The notes: generated from the letters alone by a model not told the origin. A DNA stretch of 64,000 nt from Scrofimicrobium sp. R131 (GCF_040256745.1 NZ_CP138335.1:682001-746000); one strand, 5' to 3'; positions 36,143 to 45,639 are shown, numbered from the stretch's first letter. Translations and numbers: made by a program.

Positions 36143-39100
36143 CCGGTGGGGAGGCCCGAGTCCGGTATCAACCTTGGGGCGCCAAGGGTAGTCCTTCGGA
36201 TGACTTTGGCCTCGGCGTCGTGAAAGACAATACTCACTGCCGGAGACCAGCCAGGACGATCTAGAATCTTCGTCACACTGTCCAAGAGCGCCTCGTCAAT
36301 CCTTCCAATGTCCAGGTTGGCCAGCCCTTCAGCGGAAAGGGCAATTGGACGAAGTCGCAGCCTGGACTCAGTGTAGTACCCATCGATGCTCCATCGACTA
36401 ACCTCCGGGAACACCTCAAGGAACTGCCCGACCTGGCCTGTCTTGAACGATGACATGTCCAGCTCCAGCTCATCTCCAATGGTGATCCAGTTGATGTACT
36501 CGGCTGTACCATTCCTGATTGCATCTCTGATCCGCTTTTCAGTCCACCGCATGGAGACGGACTGAGGGGGAAGCTCCACAGAAAAGAGGTCCTCATGTTG
36601 ATGCTTCAGCAAATCCACTGTGTAAACGCGGACCATGCCATAGATCGGCTTGCTCTTGCCGGGGACCCGATAGATTCGGGCGTGATGGATAGCAGAACCC
36701 AGTTCGGCAGAACCACCACGAACCGCAATTGAAGCAGCCTTTACCCCAAAGATGCCGATCGTATCCAGCGGACCGAACCGGCGTCCATTTACGACAATCG
36801 ATCGCTCTGGATCTGCGGGGAGACCGTCCTTCGGGTCAAAGTCCGCCAGACGCGTCAGTGCACACCACAGGGCTGGGGTTGACGCCCGGTCTACCTCTGC
36901 TGCGGTGAACTCGCCGGAAAGAACCTTGTGAACCAGCGGCCGGATGGTGTCCTCGTGAGCAGCACTGTTTCCCAGCCGCAGCCGTAGTGGCTGAATGATC
37001 GGAATCTGGTCTTCGGACAAAGCGAGGTTGAACAGTTCGCTCGCGATCATCATCTCGTCGAGCCAGTGTGCGTACTTGGCCCGAGCGGCAGGGGAGGACC
37101 CGTCGAATGACTTCCAGGTCTCCGCACTTCTCACGGCGCGCTCTGAGTTTCTAAGGTTGATCCTCTCAGCAAGTGTCTTCGCGATGCTGGGATTCACTAG
37201 AGCGATTGTGAGTGCGTCCATGGCATGGTGTCGACGGTCAAGCCGTGTCTTTCCTCGTCCGCCGATTAGGTTGACTCGCCCTTCGAAACCAGACGCTTTG
37301 CGGGCTTCAGCAGTAATCAATCCCTGATACACCGCCACAGATGTTTCCCCGCCTGTGTTCTTGTAGTGGTGCTTGATTCTCAGGTGCAGCTCGTTTGCCA
37401 TCCAGGCCACTGACTCGATCGATCGGTTGTCGATGTCCGGGTCTTCCTCAGTCTTGGTGAGCCGCGCAATCACTTCAGAAGTAAAGCGCTTCTTGTCCTT
37501 GGCGGTCATTCCAGCATCTGCGTTCCAGTGCTTTACGCGTGCAATTGCCTCGTCCACTGATACGCCGGGAATTGAGGCTTTCGCAGCCCAGACAGCAAAT
37601 GGCAGTTTGCCTTTAGCGTGGTTGCATCGACGACAGGTTGCAACGAGGTTGTTCCTAGTGTTCGTTGATCCTACGCCCTTGCGTGGGACAATATGATCCA
37701 TCTCTGCATCGGTGTACCCTATCGGGCTACCGCAGTAGACGCACTGGCTGTTCTGTCGCTGAATCGCCAGATATCGGTTCAGGTCCGATCGGCGACCTTT
37801 GCCAATGTTCCCCATGTCCTCGATCATCTGGTCGTAGATTTCGAGGTTACGTTTGTACCGACGGTTGTTTTCATAGTCGAGTTTGCGAGCCGCGGCCACG
37901 CTTCCCAATGCATTTCTGACATGCTCGATATTGACAGACTCTGGAGTGCCCCATTTCTGCTCCACCGCGCGCAACCACCGCGCGACCTGCTTGGTTACCC
38001 GGTCAACAGCAGGGTTTCCCACTGGCATGTCGATCGGGTCGGCTGGGGGAACCCAGTCCGATGAAACTCCAAATACTGCCATGCGAGCTTCGGTCAGGTC
38101 GGCTCCGGTCTCTAGCATGTACGCTGACAAACGGCGCATGGAGTCCTCGGAGTAGGCCCCCCTTCCGGCCGGTAAAGCCAGTCCTGAGAGCTTCTCTATA
38201 TCGACATCGGACAGTGTCTGGATCAAACTGTTGATCTCGTCTAGGACTTCCTCTGACTCAGGTTCGTAACCTGAGTTTGCCAACTCATTGATCAGAGCGC
38301 TTCGGGACAGTGAGTCAGCTGATTGCCACCAGTTGACAATCGGCTTGACTTTGCATTGGCGGATCCGCATGTCGGTGGTGTTGGTTGGGGGGAAGCTCGA
38401 CGGGCGCTCACCATCGGGTCCCATCGCAGCTGTCCCCTTGAGGTGCTTCCGATCAATCCCAATCACCGCGGATACATCAGCCCAAGTAATTCTTTCTCCG
38501 ACGGGGACTTCCCGCATTAGGTACCGGATAATCGAGCTTTGCTCATCGGTAGTCAAGCGGCGTTCTCCCTGACCTGGGTCTACTACTCTGAGATTCGCTA
38601 CTACCGTGACAATCCGAAACTCTTGGAATGCTTCCGACGCTTTAGTTGCTCGTAGCAGGTGCTCTTGCCCTGGCAGTGCGTCTTTCCCGACTCGCCCAAG
38701 TGCGCTTCCCTTTGGCGACTGTGCTTGAAAGACGTGATCAATCATTTCCCGCACAAGGTCGTCTGACAGGCCCTGTGTCCTGGCGATTTGTCGAAGTTCA
38801 TTGGCGTTGTCGGACTGCATCAGCTTGCCGCCGAGGAGTCCCTCCGGCCCTCGCAGTTTGATCAAGGGGTTGAGTTGGAGCTTCACGACCAACTCGGCCG
38901 GAGTCTCGTCGTCATAGGTTTCTCGGCCGGTCAGCGTGCCCACTCTCTCGCGAAAAGCAACCATTTGAGGGGAAGGATCAACCTGGTGATAGAGAGTCCG
39001 TACCTGGGCATAGGGGTTTCGCCAGCCACGATGCCGCGCCATATGACGCAATGCGATTGAGAGATTGCGTCCCAGTTCGATTGGGTTATCCACAGGATGC

Positions 39101-39453
39101 TGTGCCAGTTCAGCTCGGATCAGCCAAGGAAGGTAGGGGTCCTTCTCGTCCTCCAGGTTGACCAAGGGCCACCCTTGAGACACAATCCAGTTGTCTAGGT
39201 CCCGGAGTCGGTTCTTTCGGCGTCGAAACATCCGGCGCGTTCGACGTTTTACTCCAGCGACAGCCAAGCGAGTGGTTGCGGACTTCTGCGAGCCAGGGTC
39301 CACGCCGGCATCATGCACGAAGACGACGGAGTTCAGCAATTTGATGGGGTAGCCAGCATCATCCATTTGGACTGCGCAAAACCCAGTTGAGTTCAGGCCG
39401 ACGTCGATGCCCACCCGATAACGAAACTGATTCTCAATATCCTGTTCAATCAT
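36124..39453 (-). CDS. cas9: CRISPR-associated endonuclease Cas9, type II-C
   Basis: 1109 residues, compact II-C size, and it reads along its length like A. naeslundii Cas9 (1101 residues). All nuclease residues are present: D17 (GIDVGLNSTGF), E510 (NIEHVRNA), and H743 with D746 (RRHHAMDA) in RuvC; D586-H587 (AEMDHIVPRKG) in HNH. Zinc-type cysteines C571, C574, C607 and C610 flank the HNH site. An Arg-rich bridge helix (about 69-86, RRTRRMFRRRKNRLRDL) follows RuvC-I. The C-terminal third should hold the PAM-interacting domain. The gene looks intact and heads cas9-cas1-cas2. Confidence 0.98.
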   Translation of the reverse strand: MIEQDIENQFRYRVGIDVGLNSTGFCAVQMDDAGYPIKLLNSVVFVHDAGVDPGSQKSATTRLAVAGVKRRTRRMFRRRKNRLRDLDNWIVSQGWPLVNLEDEKDPYLPWLIRAELAQHPVDNPIELGRNLSIALRHMARHRGWRNPYAQVRTLYHQVDPSPQMVAFRERVGTLTGRETYDDETPAELVVKLQLNPLIKLRGPEGLLGGKLMQSDNANELRQIARTQGLSDDLVREMIDHVFQAQSPKGSALGRVGKDALPGQEHLLRATKASEAFQEFRIVTVVANLRVVDPGQGERRLTTDEQSSIIRYLMREVPVGERITWADVSAVIGIDRKHLKGTAAMGPDGERPSSFPPTNTTDMRIRQCKVKPIVNWWQSADSLSRSALINELANSGYEPESEEVLDEINSLIQTLSDVDIEKLSGLALPAGRGAYSEDSMRRLSAYMLETGADLTEARMAVFGVSSDWVPPADPIDMPVGNPAVDRVTKQVARWLRAVEQKWGTPESVNIEHVRNALGSVAAARKLDYENNRRYKRNLEIYDQMIEDMGNIGKGRRSDLNRYLAIQRQNSQCVYCGSPIGYTDAEMDHIVPRKGVGSTNTRNNLVATCRRCNHAKGKLPFAVWAAKASIPGVSVDEAIARVKHWNADAGMTAKDKKRFTSEVIARLTKTEEDPDIDNRSIESVAWMANELHLRIKHHYKNTGGETSVAVYQGLITAEARKASGFEGRVNLIGGRGKTRLDRRHHAMDALTIALVNPSIAKTLAERINLRNSERAVRSAETWKSFDGSSPAARAKYAHWLDEMMIASELFNLALSEDQIPIIQPLRLRLGNSAAHEDTIRPLVHKVLSGEFTAAEVDRASTPALWCALTRLADFDPKDGLPADPERSIVVNGRRFGPLDTIGIFGVKAASIAVRGGSAELGSAIHHARIYRVPGKSKPIYGMVRVYTVDLLKHQHEDLFSVELPPQSVSMRWTEKRIRDAIRNGTAEYINWITIGDELELDMSSFKTGQVGQFLEVFPEVSRWSIDGYYTESRLRLRPIALSAEGLANLDIGRIDEALLDSVTKILDRPGWSPAVSIVFHDAEAKVIRRTTLGAPRLIPDSGLPTGWTAER

Positions 39454-39506
39454 AGGGGCATCATCTCAAACACTCGCACAGATTTCAGGAACTTGAGTGT
39501 ACTTCT

Positions 39507-39598
39507 CGAAAAATGAACTGGGTGGCGGTGCCAACGGCACCACCACCCAGCGGAGAATTCGAGTGCACTATCGAGGTGCACCTTACTGAGAATCAGTC
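39507..39598 (-). ncRNA. tracrRNA of the type II-C system
   Basis: Read on the minus strand, GTGACTGATTCTCAG pairs with the 5' part of the CRISPR repeat (GACTGATTC is exact). TAAGGTGCAC then begins a short nexus-like hairpin GTGCAC/GTGCAC. Last comes a 15-base-pair stem, CTGGGTGGTGGTGCC with GGCACCGCCACCCAG, followed by TTCATTTTT, an intrinsic terminator. The TAAGG after the anti-repeat resembles other tracrRNA nexus starts. Ends are predicted, about 90 nt. It lies directly upstream of cas9 on the same strand. Confidence 0.85.
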
Positions 39599-39604
39599 AC
39601 TCAT

Positions 39605-39633
39605 AGGCTAACGCATGCTCGTAACGCTGTCAA
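39605..39633 (-). promoter_or_regulatory. tracrRNA promoter
   Basis: On the minus strand TTGACA (39633-39628), a 17-base spacer and TAGCCT (39610-39605) form a textbook sigma-70 type promoter. Initiation would fall at about 39598, at the start of the anti-repeat. Confidence 0.8.
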
Positions 39634-40035
39634 TGGTTTTGGACAACCGGCGGCTGTTGTTCCGTACCCCAGCAGGTGGTTGGAAATCAGCAGGGGGTTG
39701 ACGCGCAGGCACTCTAGCCTTGTTAGAATTGCCCCCGGCACATTTTGCCCGCCGATCGGCGTTGAGACAGTCATATGCGTACTTGGCTCAGCCAATGGTC
39801 AAAGAGCAACACGCTAGTACACAACCTTCACATATGCCGTGGTTTGCTTACCAATCTCGTTTGACTTGCTGAGGAAATGACACAAAACAAGCAATCGGAG
39901 GTCCTGTTCTGAGATCTGCCGGTCAAGGACACAGAAGGAGACAGGGAAGCTTGGATGCTATGGCTTTGGCCTCTGCCGGCAATGGCAAGAGAAACAGCAG
40001 TGCCGCCGACCGAAACGACCCCACCCACCCCGACC
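39634..40035. other. Intergenic region between the CRISPR-Cas locus and the ABC-F gene
   Basis: About 400 bases of lower GC. Short open frames here look like noise. It marks the right edge of the accessory island. Confidence 0.45.
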
Positions 40036-41847
40036 TCATTCCAGCGAGTTGCTCAGTTCCAACCACCTGGACTCAAGGTCATCAACCTCGTCTTCTTTGG
40101 CGCGCAGTTTAGCGGTCAAGTCACTCAACCCCGAGTAGTCGCTCTGGTCGTGAGCTGCCATCTGCTCATGCACCTTTGCAATCTCCCCGCTGATCCGGGC
40201 TAGCTTTCGTTCGATCGCCGCCAGTTCCTTCTCAAGGGCCCGCCGCTCGGCCCCGGACAGCCCGGACATGGCCAGCCCCGACTCAGCCAGCCCGGACACG
40301 GCCGGACCCGACCCAACGCTCGACTCAGGCAGCCCGGACCCGCCACCGGCCGCACTCAGCGCCAAGTACTCGTCGACCCCACCGGGCAGGTGCCGCAACG
40401 TCCCGTCCAGGATCGCATACTGCTGATCCGTCACCCGCTCCACCAGGTACCGGTCGTGCGACACGACGATCAGGGTCCCGGGCCAGGAGTCCAGCAGGTC
40501 CTCCATCGCGGTCAGCATCTCGTGGTCCACGTCGTTGGTGGGCTCGTCCAATATCAGCACGTTCGGCTGCGACAGCAGGATCAGTAGCAACTGCAGGCGC
40601 CGCTTCTGCCCACCGGACAGCTCGCCGACGTAGGCGGACAGGTGTGCGGTTGAGAATCCCAGCCGCTCCAGCAGTTGGGCGGGGGTCAGCTCCTTGCCGT
40701 CGACTTCGAACGACGTCTTGGTCCGGGCCAGCACTTCCCGCACCCGGTCCTCCGCAATGTCCTCCAACGCGCGGAACCGCTGGTCCAGCACCGCCAGCTT
40801 GACGGTTTTGCCGTGTCGAACCAGCCCGCTGGTGGGGGAGAGGTCCCCTTCGATTAGGCGCAGCAGAGTCGATTTGCCGGCCCCGTTGGCGCCCAGGATG
40901 GCGGACCGCTCGCCGGGGGCAATGCGCCAGGTGATGTCGCTTAGAATGGGGTTGTCGCCGTAGCTGAAACTGACGTCCAGCAGGACCACGACTCGTTTCC
41001 CGAGGCGTGCGGTGGCCAACTGTGACAGTTGCACCGAGTCCCGCAGCGGGGGAACGTCACTGATGAGGGCGCTGGCCGCGTCGAGGCGGAACTTGGGTTT
41101 GCTGGTTCGCGCGGGGGCACCCCGGCGCAGCCAGGCCAGTTCTTTGCGCAGCAGGTTTTGCCGTTTGGCTTCCTTCACCGCAGCTTGGCGGTCGCGCTCC
41201 ACCCGCTGCAGCACGTAGGCGGCGTAGCCTCCTTCGAAGGGCTCGACAATCCCGTCGTGCACCTCCCAGGTGGCGTTGGAGACCTCGTCCAGGAACCAGC
41301 GGTCGTGGGTGACGACCAGCAGCCCGCCTTTGCCCGGAGCCCAACGCTGCTGCAAATGGCGTGCCAGCCAGGCGATGGCCTGCAGGTCCAGGTGGTTGGT
41401 GGGCTCGTCCAGAATCAGCAGGTCCCACTCTTGAACCAGGAGCGAAGCCAGCGCCACGCGCCGCACCTGCCCTCCCGAGAGTTCGCCCACCCGGCTCTCC
41501 CAGGGCAGGTCAGCTACCAGCCCCGCGATGATCTCCCGGATCCGGCTTTCGCCCGCCCACTCGTGCTCAGCGAGGTCACCCACCACCGCCTCGCGCACCG
41601 TCACCTCGGGGGGAAATTGGTCTGCCTGCCCCAGGTAGCCAACCCGCAGGTCCCCGCGCGGGATCACCTGACCCCGGTCGGGCTCCAAGTCCCCGGCCAG
41701 CAGGCGCAACAGGGTCGTCTTGCCGTCCCCGTTGCGCCCCACAATCCCGATTCGGTCACCTTCGGAGATTCCCAGGGTGACGTCGGTGAAGATGGTTGTG
41801 GTCGGATATTCGAGGTGGAGTTTTTCGGCTCCTAGTAGATGTGCCAC
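40036..41847 (-). CDS. ABC-F family ATPase (Uup-like)
   Basis: 603 residues, two ABC domains in one chain and no membrane segments, so a soluble ABC-F protein acting on ribosomes. Walker A motifs are GRNGDGKTTLLRL (near 37) and GANGAGKSTLLRL. Signature motifs are LSGGQVRRVALA and LSGGQKRRLQLL. Walker B is LLILDEPTNHLDL and VLILDEPTNDVDH. A Ser/Gly/Pro-rich linker leads to a C-terminal coiled coil (about 535-603), as in Uup. Its job is probably ribosome rescue or quality control; antibiotic resistance is possible but not indicated. Confidence 0.92.
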   Translation of the reverse strand: MAHLLGAEKLHLEYPTTTIFTDVTLGISEGDRIGIVGRNGDGKTTLLRLLAGDLEPDRGQVIPRGDLRVGYLGQADQFPPEVTVREAVVGDLAEHEWAGESRIREIIAGLVADLPWESRVGELSGGQVRRVALASLLVQEWDLLILDEPTNHLDLQAIAWLARHLQQRWAPGKGGLLVVTHDRWFLDEVSNATWEVHDGIVEPFEGGYAAYVLQRVERDRQAAVKEAKRQNLLRKELAWLRRGAPARTSKPKFRLDAASALISDVPPLRDSVQLSQLATARLGKRVVVLLDVSFSYGDNPILSDITWRIAPGERSAILGANGAGKSTLLRLIEGDLSPTSGLVRHGKTVKLAVLDQRFRALEDIAEDRVREVLARTKTSFEVDGKELTPAQLLERLGFSTAHLSAYVGELSGGQKRRLQLLLILLSQPNVLILDEPTNDVDHEMLTAMEDLLDSWPGTLIVVSHDRYLVERVTDQQYAILDGTLRHLPGGVDEYLALSAAGGGSGLPESSVGSGPAVSGLAESGLAMSGLSGAERRALEKELAAIERKLARISGEIAKVHEQMAAHDQSDYSGLSDLTAKLRAKEDEVDDLESRWLELSNSLE

Positions 41848-41856
41848 CTGGCTAGG

Positions 41857-43596
41857 TTAGGCTTTTGACCGGTGTCCGGGCCAGTTGGAGATTTTGGTGA
41901 GGATTTCCACCTGGGTGCGATCCAGGATTCGTCCGCCCAGCCAGACCCCGAACCAGATGGACAGGGCCACCCAGAGCCAGGCCAGCAAGACCGCGCCGTA
42001 AGTCCAGGTGCTGGTGGCCCCGGTTCCGAAGAACGCGACCCCGAGGGCGGCCAGCGGAACTAGTCCCAGTAGCACCGCGAAGGCCATCTGGGCCAGGCCG
42101 ACGATCATGGTCACCCAGAACTCGCCGGTCCCCTTGGAGGACAGCGGGTTGGTTCCGGGGGGCTGGACCGGGTACACCCACTGGGACCCGATGATCGAGG
42201 TGGCCGCCTGGGAACAGGAGAACAGCAGCATCATCAGGGTGAAGACCAGGAACATCTCCCAAAGGGTCAGGCCGCTGACCAGGCCGTAGATCAGCACGGC
42301 CAGGGCAATGAACCCTAGGACCACGGCGGAAGAGCCGAGCAGCCGGCCCCACCGGTCATCCCGCCCGCGAGTCCCGCCGGCCACTTCCAGCCAGAACGCG
42401 GTCGAGTCGTACTGCAGCAGAATACCGATGGCCTGCCCCAGGATGAACCCGGAGAACACCAGCATCCCGACGCCGAACCCGTTGGAGAACCCGGCCGGAA
42501 CTTCTTCGCCCTGCATGGCAAACACCTTCGGCATGGCCGAGGCGACAAAGACCAGGACGGCGGCGGCGATCAGCTGCGCGCTCAGGCGCGGGTCGCGCAC
42601 CCAGTACATGCGGGTCCGTTCGGCAATGGCAGCCGCCGGCCGGCTCACACCCAGGCGCAGCCACCGCTGGGCTCCGTCCAGCAGCGGCATCGGCACGCCG
42701 GACACGACCGGGTCGGGTTGGCGCTTGGCCCGGTTCGGGTTGACCAGCGTCTGTGCACCGGCCTCAATGGCTTCGAGATCCGCGGCTTTCAGGCGCTGCG
42801 GTTGGCCGTACATGGCTACCGGCAGAATGGTCCGCCAGGCCCACCAGCCGACCAGGGCGGTCACCAGGGTGATTGCAGCCAGGATCGCGACCTTCCCCCA
42901 GGCTCCTTCGGCCGCGGCGGCTGCCAGTGCCCAGGGAGCCCCAACCGGGGTCCACTGGGCGACCGAGACGGCCACCTCCAGCGCGCGCAGTCCCAGCGAG
43001 TCGATGGCCAGGTTCATCCAGACGCCCATCGGCGCCAGGATTACCATCAGCAGGACGAAGGCGATTAAGCCGGCCTTTTCCTTGCTGCGCCGACCGGTCT
43101 GGAACCGGGAGATCCACCCGACCGCGGCCCGGCTCCACACCAGGCTGATGAAGACCCCCAGCAGGGAGCCGACGATGCCGATCAGTCCCACCAGGGGACC
43201 GCCGTAAATCAGCCAGGCGGCAATTTGAACCCCCAGGAAGATCACCAGGTAGATGCCGGCCACGCCAAGGGCGGTCACTAGCAGCAGCGACCAGGCCAGC
43301 TTCCGGCTCGGCGCCAGGAAGGGTGCCAGCTTCTTCGGGTCCAGGGTGCCTTCCTGACTGGCGAAGACGACGGGCAGCAGAATCCACCCGAGGGTGTACA
43401 CCGCGCCGAGGCCGACCAGAATCTGCGGGGCTTGCGGCACCTTGGTGATGGTGGCGGCCAGCACGCCGACGCTGAGGATGACCACCAGCACTAGGCCGTA
43501 GACGTAGCCGATGATGGACATCACCAGGATGGCCGTTTGGGCCCGCATCGTGTTCCAGAGGGAACGAAGTTTGATAGCGGCTAGTTGCCCAACCAC
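41857..43596 (-). CDS. ABC exporter membrane protein
   Basis: 579 residues from GTG 43596 (VVGQLAAIKLRSLWNTMRA), with AAGGGGG 6 bases upstream and a 16-base overlap with the ATPase gene. The frame is open to 43731, but the extra residues are a low-complexity shadow of the ATPase gene. About 12 hydrophobic segments are visible in two clusters (about 25-250 and 365-560), so it may be a fused pair of six-helix permease halves. With the upstream ATPase it forms an exporter. Substrate unknown. Confidence 0.85.
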   Translation of the reverse strand: MVGQLAAIKLRSLWNTMRAQTAILVMSIIGYVYGLVLVVILSVGVLAATITKVPQAPQILVGLGAVYTLGWILLPVVFASQEGTLDPKKLAPFLAPSRKLAWSLLLVTALGVAGIYLVIFLGVQIAAWLIYGGPLVGLIGIVGSLLGVFISLVWSRAAVGWISRFQTGRRSKEKAGLIAFVLLMVILAPMGVWMNLAIDSLGLRALEVAVSVAQWTPVGAPWALAAAAAEGAWGKVAILAAITLVTALVGWWAWRTILPVAMYGQPQRLKAADLEAIEAGAQTLVNPNRAKRQPDPVVSGVPMPLLDGAQRWLRLGVSRPAAAIAERTRMYWVRDPRLSAQLIAAAVLVFVASAMPKVFAMQGEEVPAGFSNGFGVGMLVFSGFILGQAIGILLQYDSTAFWLEVAGGTRGRDDRWGRLLGSSAVVLGFIALAVLIYGLVSGLTLWEMFLVFTLMMLLFSCSQAATSIIGSQWVYPVQPPGTNPLSSKGTGEFWVTMIVGLAQMAFAVLLGLVPLAALGVAFFGTGATSTWTYGAVLLAWLWVALSIWFGVWLGGRILDRTQVEILTKISNWPGHRSKA

Positions 43597-44351
43597 GACA
43601 GGCCCCCTTCGCTGGCGCGTCCGCCCACCAGCTGGGCAAACCGCTCCTCCAGCTCCTGGCCGGCGGCCACCTCCTCGACGGTGCCGGCCGCCACCACCTG
43701 GCCGCGGTTGACGATCGCAACGTGGTCGCACAGCTTCTCGACCGTGGCCATCACGTGGGAGGACAAGATGACGGTTCCGCCCTGGTGGACGAAAGTCTGC
43801 AGGATGCTGCGAATGTTGGCCGAGGAAACCGGGTCCACCGACTCGAACGGCTCGTCCAGCACCACCACCTGCGGGGAGTGGATCAACGCGGAGGCCAGCG
43901 CGATCTTCTTCGCCATCCCGGCCGAGTAGTCGGCGATGATCTTCTTCCCCGCCTCTAGCAGGTCGAAGGCGCGCAGCAGGTCCGTGGTGCGCTCACGAGC
44001 CTGCTCCGGGTTCAGCCCGCGCAGCAGCGCCACGTAGGTGAGGTAGTCGGGCCCGCTCAGGCGGTCGAAGATCCGCAGCCCGTCGGGCATGACGCCGAGC
44101 AGCGCCTTGGCCGGCTCCGGATCGGACCAAATGTCGATCCCGTGGATCAGGGCGGTGCCGCGGTCGGGCACCAGCAGGCCGGTGGCCATCGACAGGGTGG
44201 TGGTTTTGCCGGCACCGTTGGGGCCGACCATGCCGTAAAACGAGCCGGTGGGAATGTCGAGCGACAGGTCGCCGACGGCTACCGTTTCACCGAATACTTT
44301 GACCAGATGTCGCAGAGAGATTGCGGCCCCGGTGGGGGTAGGTTCGGACAT
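43581..44351 (-). CDS. ABC transporter ATP-binding protein (exporter type)
   Basis: 256 residues. Walker A is GPNGAGKTTTLSMATGLL (about 43-60), the signature is YSAGMAKKIALASALIHSP, Walker B is VVVLDEPFESVDP, and the switch His is in VILSSHVMATVEKL. The form resembles CcmA/DRA-type exporter ATPases. Downstream is its membrane partner. Upstream on the same strand is a MarR regulator, and a palindrome GTACTAGTAC lies in the 81-base gap between them. Confidence 0.93.
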   Translation of the reverse strand: MSEPTPTGAAISLRHLVKVFGETVAVGDLSLDIPTGSFYGMVGPNGAGKTTTLSMATGLLVPDRGTALIHGIDIWSDPEPAKALLGVMPDGLRIFDRLSGPDYLTYVALLRGLNPEQARERTTDLLRAFDLLEAGKKIIADYSAGMAKKIALASALIHSPQVVVLDEPFESVDPVSSANIRSILQTFVHQGGTVILSSHVMATVEKLCDHVAIVNRGQVVAAGTVEEVAAGQELEERFAQLVGGRASEGGLSWLGN

Positions 44352-44387
44352 CAGCTTCCTTCCGTTGAGAGGGGATGTTGGCTCACT

Positions 44388-44405
44388 GTACTAGTACTGT
44401 AGTAC
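44388..44405. promoter_or_regulatory. Palindromic operator candidate before the ABC exporter genes
   Basis: GTACTAGTAC is a perfect 10-base palindrome, continued as TGTAGTAC, so GTAC recurs three times in 18 bases. The position between the MarR gene and the exporter ATPase gene suggests the MarR binding site. Confidence 0.45.
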
Positions 44406-44432
44406 AAAGTCGCTTGGAGGGCGACGCGAGAT

Positions 44433-44933
44433 TTACGCTTCGAAGACGGTCAGGAGCGGCATCAGCAACTCGGCCAACCGGTCGCGCTCTTCTGTGCTGA
44501 GCGGCTCCAGCAGCTCGCGTTCAGAGTTCAGCAGGGTCGCCAGGGCAGAGTCCACCCGGGTGCGCCCGTCCTCGGTCAGGCTGACCAAAATGGCCCGCCG
44601 ATCTGACGGGGCCGGCCCGCGCACCACCAGCCCGCGGCCCTCGAGCCGGTCGATCCGGTTGGTCATAGTTCCCGAGGAGACCAGCAGCTCGGCCAGCAGT
44701 TGGCCGGGGGTGAGGGAGTAGGGCTTTCCCGCGCGGCGCAGCGTCGCCAGGACGTCGAACTCCCACGGCTCCAGCTCGTGGGTGGCAAACGCACGCCGGC
44801 GCAGCAGGTCGAAGTGGCGGGACAGGCGGGAGAGGCGGGAAAACACCAGCATCGGGGAGGCATCTAGATCGGGACGCTCGTGAGTCCAAGCACGGACTAT
44901 ACGAGCGGATTCGTCCTCGCGGGGCTGGTTCAT
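44433..44933 (-). CDS. MarR-family transcriptional regulator
   Basis: 166 residues. The helix-turn-helix region is YSLTPGQLLAELLVSSGTMT followed by NRIDRLEGRGLVVRG, and the wing is PAPSDRRAILVSLTEDGRT. This is the classic MarR pattern, in which DxR in the wing contacts DNA. It lies just upstream of the ABC exporter genes on the same strand and 15 bases after a TetR gene. The most likely targets are itself and the exporter; the inducing ligand is unknown. Confidence 0.9.
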   Translation of the reverse strand: MNQPREDESARIVRAWTHERPDLDASPMLVFSRLSRLSRHFDLLRRRAFATHELEPWEFDVLATLRRAGKPYSLTPGQLLAELLVSSGTMTNRIDRLEGRGLVVRGPAPSDRRAILVSLTEDGRTRVDSALATLLNSERELLEPLSTEERDRLAELLMPLLTVFEA

Positions 44934-44948
44934 ACTTTGAGGATACCC

Positions 44949-45587
44949 TTACCGGCCGTCTAGTGCGCCTAAGGTGAGGTTGGGGTCGGTGCGCAGATTT
45001 CGCATTCCGTTCCAAATTAGGTTGACCACGTGGGCCGCCACCTCGTCCTTTGCCGGCGTGCGCGCCTCTAGCCACCACTGGCCCACCTGGGCCACCGCCC
45101 CGACCAACAACTGTGCATAGAGGGGTGCCCACGAGGTCGGATAGCCGGTCCGCTTGAACTGTGCGGCCAGCAGATATTCGGTGCGGGAAGCGACGTCGCC
45201 CAGGATCGAATAGAACGAGCCTTTGGTCTGAGCGGAGGGAACGTCCCGCACCAGCACCCGGAACCCGTCTCCGTCCGAGTCGATGTAGTCCAGCAGGGCC
45301 AGGGCCCCCCGTTCCAGGACCAGGCGAGGTGACCCCTCCGCCTGGAGGGCCGCCTCGAGCGCCCCCGTCAGCGACTGGACCTCCCGATCCACGATCACCG
45401 CGTAGACGCCTTCCTTCCCCCCAAAATGCTCGTAGACGACGGGCTTGGTCACCCCCGCCTTCTTGGCGATCTCCTCTACCGTGGTGGCGTCGTAGCCCTT
45501 GGCGGCAAAGATGGAGCGCGCCACATCGATGAGCTGCTCCCGCCGCTCAATCCCGGTCATTCGCTGTCGTTTTGAGGCCATAGTCAT
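44949..45587 (-). CDS. TetR-family transcriptional regulator
   Basis: 212 residues from ATG 45587 (MTMASKRQRMTGIERREQLI); ATG 45581 is an alternative. A longer open frame to 45908 runs through tRNA-Gln and the glmU start and cannot be real. The DNA-binding domain has AAKGYDATTVEEIAKKAGV followed by TKPVVYEHFGGKEGVYAVIV, the TetR signature. The C-terminal ligand domain is divergent. It may be co-transcribed with the MarR and ABC exporter genes downstream. Confidence 0.9.
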   Translation of the reverse strand: MTMASKRQRMTGIERREQLIDVARSIFAAKGYDATTVEEIAKKAGVTKPVVYEHFGGKEGVYAVIVDREVQSLTGALEAALQAEGSPRLVLERGALALLDYIDSDGDGFRVLVRDVPSAQTKGSFYSILGDVASRTEYLLAAQFKRTGYPTSWAPLYAQLLVGAVAQVGQWWLEARTPAKDEVAAHVVNLIWNGMRNLRTDPNLTLGALDGR

Positions 45588-45639
45588 ACGGTAGCCGGAT
45601 GTGTGATCCGAGAGCGAATGTGGCACAATCGGATGTGCA

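Noticed and set aside
39507-39610. tracrRNA on the plus strand
   Set aside because: The terminator T tract, the TAAGG nexus order and the TTGACA promoter all fit the minus strand only.
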